NCBI RefSeq assembly: GCF_004331685.1 | Contig: NZ_SJSM01000003.1 | Location: 434,001 to 498,000 of the forward strand | Reading direction: 5' to 3' | From: Pedobacter hiemivivus | GTDB taxonomy: Bacteria; Bacteroidota; Bacteroidia; Sphingobacteriales; Sphingobacteriaceae | DNA length: 64,000 nt | Part shown: piece after piece, positions 27,040 through 36,602 of the stretch | How the letters are laid out: each line of letters opens with the position of its first letter | Position numbering within the stretch: the stretch's first letter is position 1 | Notes under the pieces: model-generated | What the model saw: only the letters and a program-made list of their open reading frames with translations | What the model was told of the DNA's origin: nothing | Database searches by the model: none | Program-made: the position numbers and the translations under genes

Positions 27040-27081
27040 ATTTATTGTTAAAAAAGAACAAAATATTTTATACATATACAG

Positions 27082-27576
27082 ATGGAATTATTATTACCTG
27101 AATTCGGCCTAGTTATCTTTCAATCCATTGCTTTCTTATTGCTAATGTTTTTATTGGCAAAATTTGCATGGAAACCAATTTTAGCGGCAATTAAAGAGCG
27201 TGAGCAATCTATTGATGAAGCTTTAAACAAAGCTGAATTAGCAAAACAAGAAATGGCTCGTTTGACTTCACAAAATGAGGAGTTAATGAAAGAAGCACGT
27301 GCTGAGCGTGATTTAATCTTGAAAGAAGCTAAAACTTTAAAGGATAACATCCTTAATGAGGCAAAAACTCAAGCGCATAATGAAGGTTCTAAACTAATTG
27401 AGAAAGCTAAAATTGAAATTGAAAATCAAAAGAAAGCTGCTTTAGCTGAATTGAAAAATCAAGTTTCAACTTTATCTCTTGATATTGCTGAGCGTGTATT
27501 GCGTAACCAGCTTCAGGATAAAGCTAAACAAGAAGATTTAGTGGCTAACCTTTTAAAAGATGTTGAATTAAACTAG
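27082..27576 (+). CDS. atpF: F-type ATP synthase subunit b
   Basis: Subunit b is the peripheral stalk that links subunit a to the delta/alpha head. The 164-residue protein has one N-terminal transmembrane helix (about 8-26), the conserved WKPILAAIKERE boundary, and then a long charged coiled coil rich in Ala, Glu, Lys (about 35-130). C-terminal DIAERVLRNQL fits delta contact. Position between atpE and atpH is canonical. Confidence 0.95.
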   Translation: MELLLPEFGLVIFQSIAFLLLMFLLAKFAWKPILAAIKEREQSIDEALNKAELAKQEMARLTSQNEELMKEARAERDLILKEAKTLKDNILNEAKTQAHNEGSKLIEKAKIEIENQKKAALAELKNQVSTLSLDIAERVLRNQLQDKAKQEDLVANLLKDVELN

Positions 27577-27610
27577 TCAATAGTTTAGTTAACGAGATAT
27601 AACGGAAAAA

Positions 27611-28159
27611 ATGGCAGAAAATAAAGCAGCATCGAGATACGCTAAATCATTAATTGATCTTTCTAATGAGCGTAATGCTTTGGAAGAAATTAAGAATGAT
27701 ATGGTGCTTTTAGTGCAGGTGGTAGATCAAAACCCTGAACTGGAAGCTATCCTTAAGAACCCTATTGTTCCTTTGAATAAGAAAACAGGAATTCTGGATG
27801 GTTTATTTGTAGGTAAGGTTAATGAGGTTACCAGTGCTTTTTTTAAGTTGGTGGTAAACAAAGGCCGTTCTGCAATTCTATTTGATACAGCAAAAGCTTT
27901 TCTTGCACAATACAATGCCATTAAAGGTATTGTTACTGCAGATGTAACTTCAGCTACTGAACTTACTGCTGAAAGCCGCGCAGAGATCGAAGCAATAGTG
28001 AAAAAAGAAATTGGCGCCAATGTGGTTGTGATTAAGGAAAAAGTTAATGACAAACTAATAGGTGGTTTTATTTTAAAGGTAGGTGATAAGCAGTTTGATG
28101 CTAGTATTGCCAGCAGTTTAAATAAACTTAAAAAAGAATTTGCTCAAGGCATTGTTTAA
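27611..28159 (+). CDS. atpH: F-type ATP synthase subunit delta
   Basis: Delta (OSCP type) caps the F1 head and binds subunit b. The 182-residue protein starts with AASRYAKSLIDLS, the conserved helical N-terminal motif, and ends with the small C-terminal domain containing VNDKLIGGFILKVGDKQFDAS split over about 152-170. ATG at 27611 lies 34 bases after atpF. Confidence 0.94.
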   Translation: MAENKAASRYAKSLIDLSNERNALEEIKNDMVLLVQVVDQNPELEAILKNPIVPLNKKTGILDGLFVGKVNEVTSAFFKLVVNKGRSAILFDTAKAFLAQYNAIKGIVTADVTSATELTAESRAEIEAIVKKEIGANVVVIKEKVNDKLIGGFILKVGDKQFDASIASSLNKLKKEFAQGIV

Positions 28160-28216
28160 GCAAGAGCGAAATAGAGATAACAAATACTGAATTTACAAAA
28201 GAAATAATATAAAATT

Positions 28217-29791
28217 ATGGTAGAGGTAAGACCAGACGAAGTATCGGCAATTATCAGGCAGCAATTGGCGGGCTTCAAATCAGAAGCAGAACTTGAAGAA
28301 GTTGGTACCGTATTGCAAGTGGGCGATGGTATTGCCCGTGTTTATGGTTTAACTAAAGTTCAATCGGGCGAGTTAGTTGAATTTGAAACAGGCTTGCAAG
28401 GAATTGTTTTAAACCTTGAAGAAGATAATGTTGGTGTGGTACTATTAGGCCCATCTGACAAGATCAAAGAAGGTGATACTATTAAACGTACTAAGAAAAT
28501 CGCCTCTATCAAAGTTGGTGAAGGTATGTTAGGTCGTGTTGTAAACACAATGGGTGAACCAATTGATGGTAAAGGACCAATCATTGGCCAAACTTATGAA
28601 ATGCCAATCGAGCGTAAAGCTCCTGGTGTAATCTATCGTCAGCCGGTAACTGAGCCTTTACAAACTGGTATCAAAGCTATCGATGGTATGATTCCAATCG
28701 GTCGTGGTCAACGTGAGTTGGTTATTGGTGACCGTCAGATTGGTAAAACTGCGGTTTGTATTGATACTATTATCAACCAAAAAGAATTTTACGAAGCAGG
28801 TAACCCTGTTTATTGTATATATGTAGCTTGTGGACAAAAAGCAAGTACAGTAGCTAACATCGTTCGTACTTTAGAGGAAAACGGTGCAATGCCTTATACT
28901 GTAGTTGTTGCAGCTTCTGCTGCTGAACCAGCTCCATTACAATTTTATGCTCCATTCTCTGGTGCAGCAATCGGTGAGTTCTTCCGTGATACGGGTAGAC
29001 CAGCTTTAATTGTTTATGATGATTTGTCTAAACAAGCTGTAGCTTACCGTGAGGTTTCTCTATTGTTACGTCGTCCACCGGGCCGTGAGGCTTATCCTGG
29101 TGACGTGTTTTATCTTCATAGTCGTTTGTTAGAGCGTGCTGCAAAGATCAACGCAAATGATGAGATCGCTCAGGCAATGAATGATTTACCTGAATCATTA
29201 AAAGGTATCGTTAAAGGTGGTGGTTCATTAACTGCTCTTCCAATTATCGAAACTCAGGCTGGTGACGTTTCTGCTTATATTCCAACTAACGTAATTTCGA
29301 TTACTGACGGACAGATCTTCTTAGAATCTAACTTGTTCAACGCGGGTATTCGTCCGGCTATTAACGTAGGTATCTCGGTATCACGTGTAGGTGGTAATGC
29401 TCAGATCAAGTCGATGAAGAAAGTTGCTGGTACGTTGAAATTGGATCAGGCTCAATACCGTGAGTTAGAGGCTTTCTCTAAATTCGGATCTGACCTTGAT
29501 GCAGCTACTAAATCAGTATTGGATAAAGGTTCACGTAACGTTGAGATCTTGAAACAAGGTCAGTTCTCTCCAATGACGGTTGAGAAACAAGTTGCGATCA
29601 TTTATCTTGGTACTAAAAACTTAATGCGTTCTGTTCCTATCGACAAAGTGAAGGAATTTGAAGCGGAATATTTACAACAACTTGAGCAACGTCATGCTGA
29701 AACTTTAAGCGCTTTAAAAGCTGGTAAGTTTGATGACACGATCACAGGTGTATTGGAAACTGTAGCTAAAGAGCTTTCAAGTAAATATTAA
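28217..29791 (+). CDS. atpA: F-type ATP synthase subunit alpha
   Basis: Alpha carries the non-catalytic nucleotide sites of F1. The 524-residue protein has the N-terminal beta barrel, a Walker A GDRQIGKT (171-178, Lys177), a [20 protein letters not shown] segment, and the signature [14 protein letters not shown]. The C-terminal helical domain is intact. The length is typical. atpG follows after 24 bases. Confidence 0.97.
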   Translation: MVEVRPDEVSAIIRQQLAGFKSEAELEEVGTVLQVGDGIARVYGLTKVQSGELVEFETGLQGIVLNLEEDNVGVVLLGPSDKIKEGDTIKRTKKIASIKVGEGMLGRVVNTMGEPIDGKGPIIGQTYEMPIERKAPGVIYRQPVTEPLQTGIKAIDGMIPIGRGQRELVIGDRQIGKTAVCIDTIINQKEFYEAGNPVYCIYVACGQKASTVANIVRTLEENGAMPYTVVVAASAAEPAPLQFYAPFSGAAIGEFFRDTGRPALIVYDDLSKQAVAYREVSLLLRRPPGREAYPGDVFYLHSRLLERAAKINANDEIAQAMNDLPESLKGIVKGGGSLTALPIIETQAGDVSAYIPTNVISITDGQIFLESNLFNAGIRPAINVGISVSRVGGNAQIKSMKKVAGTLKLDQAQYRELEAFSKFGSDLDAATKSVLDKGSRNVEILKQGQFSPMTVEKQVAIIYLGTKNLMRSVPIDKVKEFEAEYLQQLEQRHAETLSALKAGKFDDTITGVLETVAKELSSKY

Positions 29792-29815
29792 TATTAGATC
29801 TGAGACAAAAAAAGA

Positions 29816-30700
29816 ATGGCTAATTTAAAAGAAGTAAGAATTCGTATAGCGTCAGTGCAATCTACACAGCAGATTACCAAAGCCATGAAAATGGTTTCGG
29901 CTGCTAAATTGAAACGTGCTACCAATGCTATTGTACAATTACGTCCCTATGCTACTAAATTGAAAGAGATCTTAGGAAATCTTTCAGGTAGCTTAGAAGG
30001 ATCATCATCACCTTTTATACAAGAACGTGAGCCTAATAAGGTATTAATCGTAGTAGTTTCTTCTAACCGCGGTTTAGCGGGTGCGTTCAACATGAACGTA
30101 ATTAAAACTACGAACAACTTAATTGCCGAGAAATACAGCGAGCAGTTGAAAAGAGGTAATGTAAGTATCGTAGCCATTGGTAAGAAATCTCAGGATTTTT
30201 ATGAGAAACGCAACTACAATATTATAGGAAACAATAACGAAGTATACTCAGCACTTACTTTCGAAAATGTAACTAAAATCACTGAAGGCATTATGGCTGG
30301 ATTTGAAAAAGGTGAGTTTGATAAAGTGGAATTGGTTTACAATAAGTTTAAAAATGCTGCAGTTCAGATTTTAACGACTGAGCAATTGTTGCCTTTGCCT
30401 AAAGCAGATCACGAAGAGACAGCTGTAAATGCAGTAAAAGCTGATTATATCTTTGAACCTTCTCAGGAAGCGATCGTTGAGCAGTTGATTCCAAAATCAA
30501 TTAAAACGCAATTGTATAAAGCGGTATTGGATTCTCATGCTTCTGAACACGGAGCACGTATGACTTCAATGGATAAAGCAACTGAGAATGCTGGTGATTT
30601 GATTAAAGCGTTAAAGCTTTCTTACAACCAGGCACGTCAGGCTGCGATTACCACAGAGCTTTCAGAGATTGTAAGTGGTGCGGCTGCATTGAACGGTTAA
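29816..30700 (+). CDS. atpG: F-type ATP synthase subunit gamma
   Basis: Gamma is the central rotor shaft. The 294-residue protein has the two conserved terminal helices: an N-terminal one (RIASVQSTQQITKAMKMVSA) and a C-terminal one (ASEHGARMTSMDKATENA, then LSYNQARQAAITTELSEIV). A Rossmann-like middle with SSNRGLAGAFN lies between. It is the last gene of the cluster; atpD (beta) and atpC (epsilon) are not here, as is common in Bacteroidota, where they are elsewhere. Confidence 0.96.
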   Translation: MANLKEVRIRIASVQSTQQITKAMKMVSAAKLKRATNAIVQLRPYATKLKEILGNLSGSLEGSSSPFIQEREPNKVLIVVVSSNRGLAGAFNMNVIKTTNNLIAEKYSEQLKRGNVSIVAIGKKSQDFYEKRNYNIIGNNNEVYSALTFENVTKITEGIMAGFEKGEFDKVELVYNKFKNAAVQILTTEQLLPLPKADHEETAVNAVKADYIFEPSQEAIVEQLIPKSIKTQLYKAVLDSHASEHGARMTSMDKATENAGDLIKALKLSYNQARQAAITTELSEIVSGAAALNG

Positions 30701-30721
30701 TAAGCGTAAGCATAATATATA

Positions 30722-30754
30722 GAGCCCTTATCAGTAATGATAAGGGCTTTTTTT
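30722..30754 (+). terminator. Terminator of the atp operon
   Basis: The stem AGCCCTTATCA / TGATAAGGGCT with a four-base loop is followed by TTTTTTT. It separates atpG from the convergent DUF4139 gene, whose stop lies just beyond the T-run. Confidence 0.9.
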
Positions 30755-30755
30755 G

Positions 30756-32375
30756 TTAATATAAGTTAGGGATGACTTTATCTTTAGGATATTTAACTGA
30801 ATAGCTGATTCTGATTTTTTGCGAACTGGCTGCTTTCATATTTAAGTTCCAGGTTAGTATTCCTGTTTCCTTATCTACTTCAGCACCATTTGAACTAAGT
30901 AATTCAACTTCCATATCCTTATCAGTCGATATTGGATACTGATCTTTGAGCTGTAGGTTTATCGCTTCCTTCTTGCTATTTCTTATTGTGATTTCGTAAG
31001 TGAAGGTTTGTTTCTTATTACTTCCTATTGTTTTTATTCCGGTTTGCTCAGCTATTTTCTCGCGTTTGATAATGATCTTTTTATCACGCCCCATACTCAA
31101 CTTTAAGGTATCTGTTAAAGCATTTGGATTGATATAAGATTTTCCGATGTAGCTATTTTCGAAGATTAGGTTTGCCTCTCCGGGTAAAAGATTTAGCTTT
31201 TCGTAATCTGTAATCTCAGCCATTAAGAAAGCATCGTTGTCCACCTTAGGTATGCTGTAATATTTAAATGTGGCAGGTTGAGCGGATTCTTTCAGCATTA
31301 CACTATGTGGTTTGCTATTGGAAGCAATGTCATAAGGGATATCGATATCAAATACTACATTTAATTGGTTTTCTACCTGTGTTAAATGACTGCCGATATT
31401 ACTTGGAGCAGCAAAAGCAACCTCTTTGAGTTCATTCTGGTCTTGTAGGCTTTTACCTTTAACCACTATTCCGGCAATCCTTCCTTCTAATTGTTTTGCA
31501 AGTTGATATTGAGGGTTCCCAAATTGAAGAAACCAGGAAGATAGTAAAGGGGCTGTTCCATTCTGTGTAGGGTTGCCTGTAGAAAGACTAAGCTTAACCT
31601 TTTTCCAGTCTATGCCTGTATACTGACTTATGCTGGCTTTATAAAGGATCTTTAGGGGTGAAGCTGTGTTCTCTGCTCTGAGGTCATAAAGCGCCTGCCA
31701 GTGGGCATTGGGCGATAAGTAATTGATGTTAAAATCGCCATTGACAGGTTGTGTGGCTAAAACGTTAATGATGACTTGTCCAGTTGTGCCAGATTTGTCC
31801 TGACTAAGTTCCTGTAGTTGCTTTTGCAGTTTAGCAATTTTTCTTTGCCAGTGCTGTTCTGTTTCTTGTAATGTGGCTATGCTATTCCGGAGTTCTAGCT
31901 GTTTGCTTTTATAGTAATCAGCAACCTTGATCAATTCATTTACATTTACGCCAATATTAGTACCACCTACAGTCTGGTTTTTATCTAATAAACCCAATAG
32001 GTTCGTTTCAACAATGCTTTTATTTTGAACTTTAACCAATTCTCTTTTAGCTGAGGTTAGGCTGTCGTCAATGATGCGATAGGCGGGACTATTGTTGTCT
32101 TGCTTCAGATAATCTTTGCTAAAGCTGGTGGATAGGATCGTAACACTTGGGGGAACGCTGATCTGAATACTGTTTTCATCTAGTGTATTGGCGATATTGG
32201 TGATTACAATTTCGCTTGTGCCAGTAGGGATGTTAATCCGGGCTTTATGATTCAATTCTGCCCCAGCACGATAAACAATTGCTGATTCAAGTACCGCAGG
32301 AAATAAACGTGGTTGTTGCGCTTTTACGATGCTTGTATTTAAAGCAATAAGCAAAAATAGATATATACTTTTCAT
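30756..32375 (-). CDS. MuiA-like protein (DUF4140/DUF4139)
   Basis: This 539-residue exported protein has a signal peptide (to about 19, IVKAQ) and a DUF4140-type N-terminus (LESAIVYRAGAELNHKARI). A coiled coil follows (about 150-190), and the DUF4139 part has VNYLSPNAHW-type strands (INYLSPNAHWQALYDLRAEN), GIDWKKVKLSLSTGNP and a C-terminal IRISYSVKYP. Such proteins are annotated as mucoidy-inhibitor-like; the function in Bacteroidota is unknown. A short insertion near residues 292-310, QLEGRIAGIVVKG, looks like the plug motif of TonB-dependent receptors. The gene is convergent with atpG. Confidence 0.82.
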   Translation of the reverse strand: MKSIYLFLLIALNTSIVKAQQPRLFPAVLESAIVYRAGAELNHKARINIPTGTSEIVITNIANTLDENSIQISVPPSVTILSTSFSKDYLKQDNNSPAYRIIDDSLTSAKRELVKVQNKSIVETNLLGLLDKNQTVGGTNIGVNVNELIKVADYYKSKQLELRNSIATLQETEQHWQRKIAKLQKQLQELSQDKSGTTGQVIINVLATQPVNGDFNINYLSPNAHWQALYDLRAENTASPLKILYKASISQYTGIDWKKVKLSLSTGNPTQNGTAPLLSSWFLQFGNPQYQLAKQLEGRIAGIVVKGKSLQDQNELKEVAFAAPSNIGSHLTQVENQLNVVFDIDIPYDIASNSKPHSVMLKESAQPATFKYYSIPKVDNDAFLMAEITDYEKLNLLPGEANLIFENSYIGKSYINPNALTDTLKLSMGRDKKIIIKREKIAEQTGIKTIGSNKKQTFTYEITIRNSKKEAINLQLKDQYPISTDKDMEVELLSSNGAEVDKETGILTWNLNMKAASSQKIRISYSVKYPKDKVIPNLY

Positions 32376-32499
32376 GGATTTTGTTTTTAAAAGAGATGCA
32401 TGTCTGGACTATAATCCATAATTCAGCTATTATTTTTTAATACACCATAACTTATTTAAAAAGTAATGGATTAAATACTGCTTTTTAGGTAATAAATAT

Positions 32500-32507
32500 T
32501 ATTTTTG
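32500..32507 (+). promoter_or_regulatory. Candidate -7 element for the small membrane protein gene
   Basis: TATTTTTG fits TAnnTTTG and lies 19 bases before the ATG at 32527. No clear -33 TTG was found. Confidence 0.35.
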
Positions 32508-32526
32508 TCCCATAATTATAAATAGC

Positions 32527-32742
32527 ATGGAAGAGAGACCACTACACAATACGCCTAGCATGAAAAGAGCTAATGATACTTCAATTTATAAATTGATAAT
32601 TTTAGGTGTCCTAATTGGTATGGTAGGAGTTTATTTGCGTTTTGCAGGTGATTCAACTACATTGTCAATTGTTTCTTGGGCAATCTTGGCGGTTGGTACA
32701 ATCGTAGCGTGCAAAGGTGTATTTAAAATATTAGACGCTTAA
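32527..32742 (+). CDS. Conserved two-helix membrane protein
   Basis: The 71-residue protein has a polar N-terminus (to about 20), a first transmembrane helix ILGVLIGMVGVYLRFAG, a short loop and a second helix IVSWAILAVGTIVACKGVF. I recognise the pattern as a small conserved hypothetical protein of the Sphingobacteriaceae without known function. It is monocistronic, with its own promoter-like element upstream and a strong terminator 26 bases downstream. Confidence 0.72.
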   Translation: MEERPLHNTPSMKRANDTSIYKLIILGVLIGMVGVYLRFAGDSTTLSIVSWAILAVGTIVACKGVFKILDA

Positions 32743-32768
32743 GCGGTAAAAATATATTTTTAGAAATG

Positions 32769-32805
32769 AAAACCCTCATCAGCTTATGCTGATGAGGGTT
32801 TTTTT
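32769..32805 (+). terminator. Rho-independent terminator after the small membrane protein
   Basis: The stem AACCCTCATCAGC / GCTGATGAGGGTT with loop TTAT is followed by a T-run. A degraded copy of its 3' half occurs at 32954-32978 on the far side of the palindromic repeat. Confidence 0.92.
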
Positions 32806-32841
32806 GTACGTTCGTCATCCTGATACAGCCCCTTTTATGTT

Positions 32842-32933
32842 CGATCGTCATCCTGAATTTATTTCAGGATCCCGCACCTGCTATTCAAAACATACACAAG
32901 AGGGATCCTGAAATAAATTCAGGATGACGATCG
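32842..32933. repeat. 92-bp palindromic intergenic repeat, copy 2
   Basis: Perfect 31-bp inverted arms (32842-32872 and 32903-32933) flank a 30-base centre. The arms share their CCTGAATTTATTTCAGG core with the copy at 7194-7285, and the centre is the reverse complement of that copy's centre with a few changes. It also follows a strong terminator. Degenerate outer arms are visible: CGTCATCCTGA at 32813-32823 and TCAGCATGACG at 32936-32946. Confidence 0.88.
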
Positions 32934-33057
32934 CTTCAGCATGACGATAGCCTTTATGCTGGTGAGGTTTTTTTTGTAATATTTATGTTATCCGATTTTT
33001 AGAAGGTTACTTATTATCGCATCTGGTATTAAGGTAAAACATACAATCTTTAACAAT

Positions 33058-33912
33058 ATGAAAAAATATTTAATTTATTGCGTATTCGCAATGACGGCCT
33101 TCGGCTGCAACAATGCGTCGAAAATGGGTGAGTCTGCTGATATCCTCAACAAAATTGAGAACGGGGATACCGTAATGGAATCGAAGATCATTAAGACTGC
33201 TGATATGAAGTTTAGGGTGAAGGATGTTCAAAGTGCAAAAGAAAAGATTTCAGCAATATTAAAAGTAGAGGGGGGCACCATAGGGGAGGTTTCGATTAAT
33301 AGTAATATCCAAAATACGGAAAAGGTAAAGTATAGTGCAGATTCGCTGTTGGAGCTTACAGCTTATCGCACAGAAGGGGTGATTATGGCCAGGGTTCCTT
33401 CAGAAAAGTTAGATGATTTTACCAATCAGGTGGCGAGAATGGCTGTTTTTGTGGACCATCAATCGCTGAAGTTCGACGATCAGAGTCTTAGTTACCTCAC
33501 CAGCGAATTAAAGAGCATCAACAGGGCTGAAGCCGTAGCTCAAATAGAAAAGAAAGACAATAAAAAGAAGGAAGCTATCGCTTCGAAGGATGTCAGCAAA
33601 AGTTTGGCGCTGAAAGACGAATATGTAGATCAGAAGGTTAAAAATATGTCGATTGACAGCAGGGTTCAATACAGCGATGTTACGCTGAACTTCTATCAGG
33701 ACCACACAGTGAAGCAAATTGTTGTTGGAAATGATAACCTCTCTGATTATCGCCCGCCCTTCTTTCAGCGTGTAGTGATCAATCTGCAGAGTGGCTGGTT
33801 TATCTTTAAAGAATTGATCTTAATGCTTTTAAATATCTGGTCGATACTTGTGCTTATAGGAGCTGGATATTTTGCTTATAGATATTATAAAAGACAGCGG
33901 AAGCTTATTTAA
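33058..33912 (+). CDS. DUF4349 lipoprotein
   Basis: The 284-residue protein has a lipoprotein signal (MTAFGC, Cys17) and a DUF4349 domain: KIIKTADMKFRVKDVQSAK, GVIMARVPSEKLDDF, then a coiled coil (about 160-200), RVQYSDVTLNFYQ, and one C-terminal transmembrane helix (about 253-275) with a basic tail KRQRKLI. The family is envelope-located and of unknown role. The last 8 bases overlap the 3' end of ruvC on the other strand. Confidence 0.85.
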   Translation: MKKYLIYCVFAMTAFGCNNASKMGESADILNKIENGDTVMESKIIKTADMKFRVKDVQSAKEKISAILKVEGGTIGEVSINSNIQNTEKVKYSADSLLELTAYRTEGVIMARVPSEKLDDFTNQVARMAVFVDHQSLKFDDQSLSYLTSELKSINRAEAVAQIEKKDNKKKEAIASKDVSKSLALKDEYVDQKVKNMSIDSRVQYSDVTLNFYQDHTVKQIVVGNDNLSDYRPPFFQRVVINLQSGWFIFKELILMLLNIWSILVLIGAGYFAYRYYKRQRKLI

Positions 33913-34468
33913 TTCGCTTTTTATTGTCGCTAACAAATGACTCCCAACCGGAGTAAGTTTTGCCCTTTCCTCCGGTTGGTATTTTTTGAAAGGAATGACA
34001 CACGGCTACTGCAAGTCCGTCTGTGGCATCTAAAAACTCCGGGGTTTCTTTAAAATTCAGTAATCTTTGCAGCATGGCTGCAACTTGTTCTTTTCCGGCA
34101 TTTCCATTTCCGGTAATGGATTGTTTGATTTTTCTGGGAGCATATTCATTGATCGGAATATTTCGGGCCAGGGCAGCAGCCATTGCAATTCCCTGAGCGC
34201 GGCCAAGTTTTAGCATCACCTGTATATTTTTCCCGTAAAATGGAGCTTCCAGTGCTACAGTATCAGGCTTATATTCGTCGATTAGTTTTGTAGTTTTTTC
34301 GAAGATGCGTTGTAGCTTTAAAAAATGATCATCCAAGTGATCCATCCTTACAATGCCCATGGTGATTAGCTCAATTTTACTTCCTTTCTCCAGAATCACC
34401 CCGTACCCCATAATCGAGGTACCTGGATCAATCCCCATAATCACCCTTTCCTTTTTTTCAGCCAACAT
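33905..34468 (-). CDS. ruvC: Crossover junction endodeoxyribonuclease RuvC
   Basis: RuvC is the dimeric resolvase that cleaves Holliday junctions with RuvAB. The 187-residue protein has the four catalytic acids: Asp14 in GIDPGT, Glu74 in VALEAPF, and Asp147/Asp150 in DATDGLAVA. The length is normal. The 3' end overlaps the DUF4349 gene by 8 bases. The start lies 42 bases from the divergent flippase-like gene. Confidence 0.95.
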   Translation of the reverse strand: MLAEKKERVIMGIDPGTSIMGYGVILEKGSKIELITMGIVRMDHLDDHFLKLQRIFEKTTKLIDEYKPDTVALEAPFYGKNIQVMLKLGRAQGIAMAAALARNIPINEYAPRKIKQSITGNGNAGKEQVAAMLQRLLNFKETPEFLDATDGLAVAVCHSFQKIPTGGKGKTYSGWESFVSDNKKRIK

Positions 34469-34510
34469 AGAACAATATTAAGCATATTTGCACAGAGTAA
34501 ATTAAAAATA

Positions 34511-35488
34511 TTGACATCCAATTACAAAAAGGTACTTTCATACGTTCTAAAAGGCGCAATTGTAATATTTGCATTTTGGTTTGTATACAGGAAACTTTCC
34601 TCCAATGAGAATTTAGCAGCGTTTAATAATTTGCTAAAGCAGATCCCTTTGCAAGAAATTATCGCGGTACTTGGGCTGGTTTGTTTATTGATGCTACTGA
34701 ACTGGGGCCTCGAAGCTTTGAAATGGAAGCGACTGATTGCGCGAGTGGAAAGGATTAGTGTATGGCGGGCTATTGAATCTGTTTTTTGTGGCTTGACCTG
34801 GGCTGTATTTACGCCCAATCGGATTGGTGAATATGGTGGTCGGGTATTTTTTCTTTCTCCTAAACGACGGATTATCGGGGTTGTAGCTATGGCGGTAGGT
34901 AATATTGGCCAGATGGTGTTGACCAATGTTTTTGGGGCAATCGCTTTATGCGTATTTATTTACCGCTTTGAACCTATTGATTATAGGCTTTTTTATGCGC
35001 TGATTGCCTTAGCCGCAATGTTCTGTGCTTTCTTTATCATCTTCTATTTTAACATCAAATGGTTAAATGGAATTTTGCTTTCCATGCGTTTTACCCGGAA
35101 GTACAAGAAGTTTTATAGCATTCTTGCAAGGTATAGCAAAAAGGAGCTCTTAAATATTCTCTTGTTTTGTCTGGCCCGCTATGTTGTATTTAGCACGCAA
35201 TACTTTATTCTTTTCTTTTGGCTGATACCAGAAATCCATTACCTGGACATTTTTATGATGGTAAGTATTCTATTTTTTGTCCAATCCACACTTCCTTCTC
35301 TTGATCTTTTTGATATAGGCGTTCGGAGTGTTACCGCCTCTTACTTTTTTAGTTATATAACAGGTCACCAGGTAGCCGTTATTGCGTGTACTGCAAGCAT
35401 ATGGCTCATAAATATTATAATTCCTGCTATATTAGGTTCTTATTTTGTGTTTAAACTCAATTTTTTTGGAAGTATTCAGCGTAATTAA
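34511..35488 (+). CDS. Flippase-like / LPG-synthase TM-domain membrane protein
   Basis: This 325-residue protein has about eight transmembrane helices. The segment WAVFTPNRIGEYGGR (about 97-111) is the family signature of the lysylphosphatidylglycerol-synthase transmembrane domain ('flippase-like') proteins. Members without a synthase domain are thought to move lipids. The start is TTG; no ATG or GTG in frame is available nearby. It overlaps the next glycosyltransferase gene, which suggests a joint role in lipid or glycan handling. The substrate is unknown. Confidence 0.8.
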   Translation: MTSNYKKVLSYVLKGAIVIFAFWFVYRKLSSNENLAAFNNLLKQIPLQEIIAVLGLVCLLMLLNWGLEALKWKRLIARVERISVWRAIESVFCGLTWAVFTPNRIGEYGGRVFFLSPKRRIIGVVAMAVGNIGQMVLTNVFGAIALCVFIYRFEPIDYRLFYALIALAAMFCAFFIIFYFNIKWLNGILLSMRFTRKYKKFYSILARYSKKELLNILLFCLARYVVFSTQYFILFFWLIPEIHYLDIFMMVSILFFVQSTLPSLDLFDIGVRSVTASYFFSYITGHQVAVIACTASIWLINIIIPAILGSYFVFKLNFFGSIQRN

Positions 35489-36602
35489 TTATATCTCATC
35501 TTTTTTAACGGTTTTATATGTTATCGTGGTCATTGCCTTTATCAAAGGTTGGCATAAGTTGGTGCATTTTAAACCTGAGGCCACCGTTTTAACTACTAAA
35601 GTTTCTATCCTGGTGGCTGCCCGTAATGAGGCAAAAAATATCGCAAAAACAATCGAAGACCTGATTGCTCAGGACTATGATCGGGAGTTGACCGAGATTA
35701 TATTTATTGATGACCACTCTACGGATCAAACTGCCGAAATTATCAGTTCTTATGCCTCCAGGGGTGTAAAATTAATCCGCTTGAATGAGGATCGGGCACT
35801 TAACTCTTACAAGAAAAAGGCGATACAGACCGCGATTTCGGCGGCTAGTGGGACTTTGATCATTACTACTGACGCTGATTGCAGAATGGGGACGAGTTGG
35901 CTTAAAACCATTGTCAGTTTTTATGAGGAGAAGAAGTATAAAATGATTTCTTCGCCTGTGGCTTACTTTGAAGAAAAGAGTTTTTTTGAACGTGCGCAAA
36001 CGCTGGAGTTTTTATATTTAATTGGCCTTGGTGCCTCGACAATAGGGAATAAAAAGCCCTCAACTTGCAATGGCGCTAACCTGGCTTATGAACGGGATGC
36101 TTTTTATGAAGTAGGCGGTTTTAAGGGGATTGATGATTTGGCTTCGGGAGATGATGAGTTGCTGTTGCATAAAATGGCAGCGCGCTTTGGTGATGCTATC
36201 GGTTTTCTAAAGCATTCAGATGCTGTAGTTTATACACATGCGAAGGCGACATTAAAAGAGTTTATTCAGCAGCGTAAACGTTGGGCTTCTAAAAGTACGC
36301 GGTATAAAAACAAATCGATCATTGTATTGGGCGTTTGCATCTGGTTGTTTAACCTAAGTATTCTTGTAAATGTTGGTTTGGGTGCATTCAATGCGTTTTA
36401 TTTCAATTTGGCCTTAGTTCAGTTATTGGCTAAAATGGTGGTGGAGTGGCTGTTTTTATATGATGTGACAGCATTTGCGAAAAGAAAGAGTTTGTTGGTG
36501 CTTTTGCCGGTGTTGAATGTGTTGCATATCTTGTACATTGTGTATATCGGCATTGCAGGGAACAGCGGAAAATATAATTGGAAAGATAGAATGGTAAAAT
36601 AA
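35445..36602 (+). CDS. Membrane-bound glycosyltransferase family 2
   Basis: This 385-residue GT2 enzyme has an N-terminal hydrophobic helix and a GT-A domain: ILVAARNEAKNI, IFIDDHSTDQT, TTDADCR (the DxD motif), NGANLAYERDAF, SGDDELLL and QQRKRW (the Q..RW motif of processive enzymes). Two or three C-terminal transmembrane helices follow (about 285-375). The likely start is TTG at 35445 or TTG at 35466; no ATG fits, and I keep the longer one. It overlaps the end of the flippase-like gene by up to 44 bases. The next gene starts at the last base of its stop. Substrate unknown. Confidence 0.85.
   Translation: MCLNSIFLEVFSVINYISSFLTVLYVIVVIAFIKGWHKLVHFKPEATVLTTKVSILVAARNEAKNIAKTIEDLIAQDYDRELTEIIFIDDHSTDQTAEIISSYASRGVKLIRLNEDRALNSYKKKAIQTAISAASGTLIITTDADCRMGTSWLKTIVSFYEEKKYKMISSPVAYFEEKSFFERAQTLEFLYLIGLGASTIGNKKPSTCNGANLAYERDAFYEVGGFKGIDDLASGDDELLLHKMAARFGDAIGFLKHSDAVVYTHAKATLKEFIQQRKRWASKSTRYKNKSIIVLGVCIWLFNLSILVNVGLGAFNAFYFNLALVQLLAKMVVEWLFLYDVTAFAKRKSLLVLLPVLNVLHILYIVYIGIAGNSGKYNWKDRMVK

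Larger units (their letters stand above)
32743..33057. other. Intergenic region holding terminator and palindromic repeat
   Basis: This 315-base gap contains the terminator, the 92-bp repeat and a partial copy of the terminator half (32954-32978). The last 80 bases before the DUF4349 gene are AT-rich and probably hold its promoter, but no clean TAnnTTTG is present. Confidence 0.6.
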
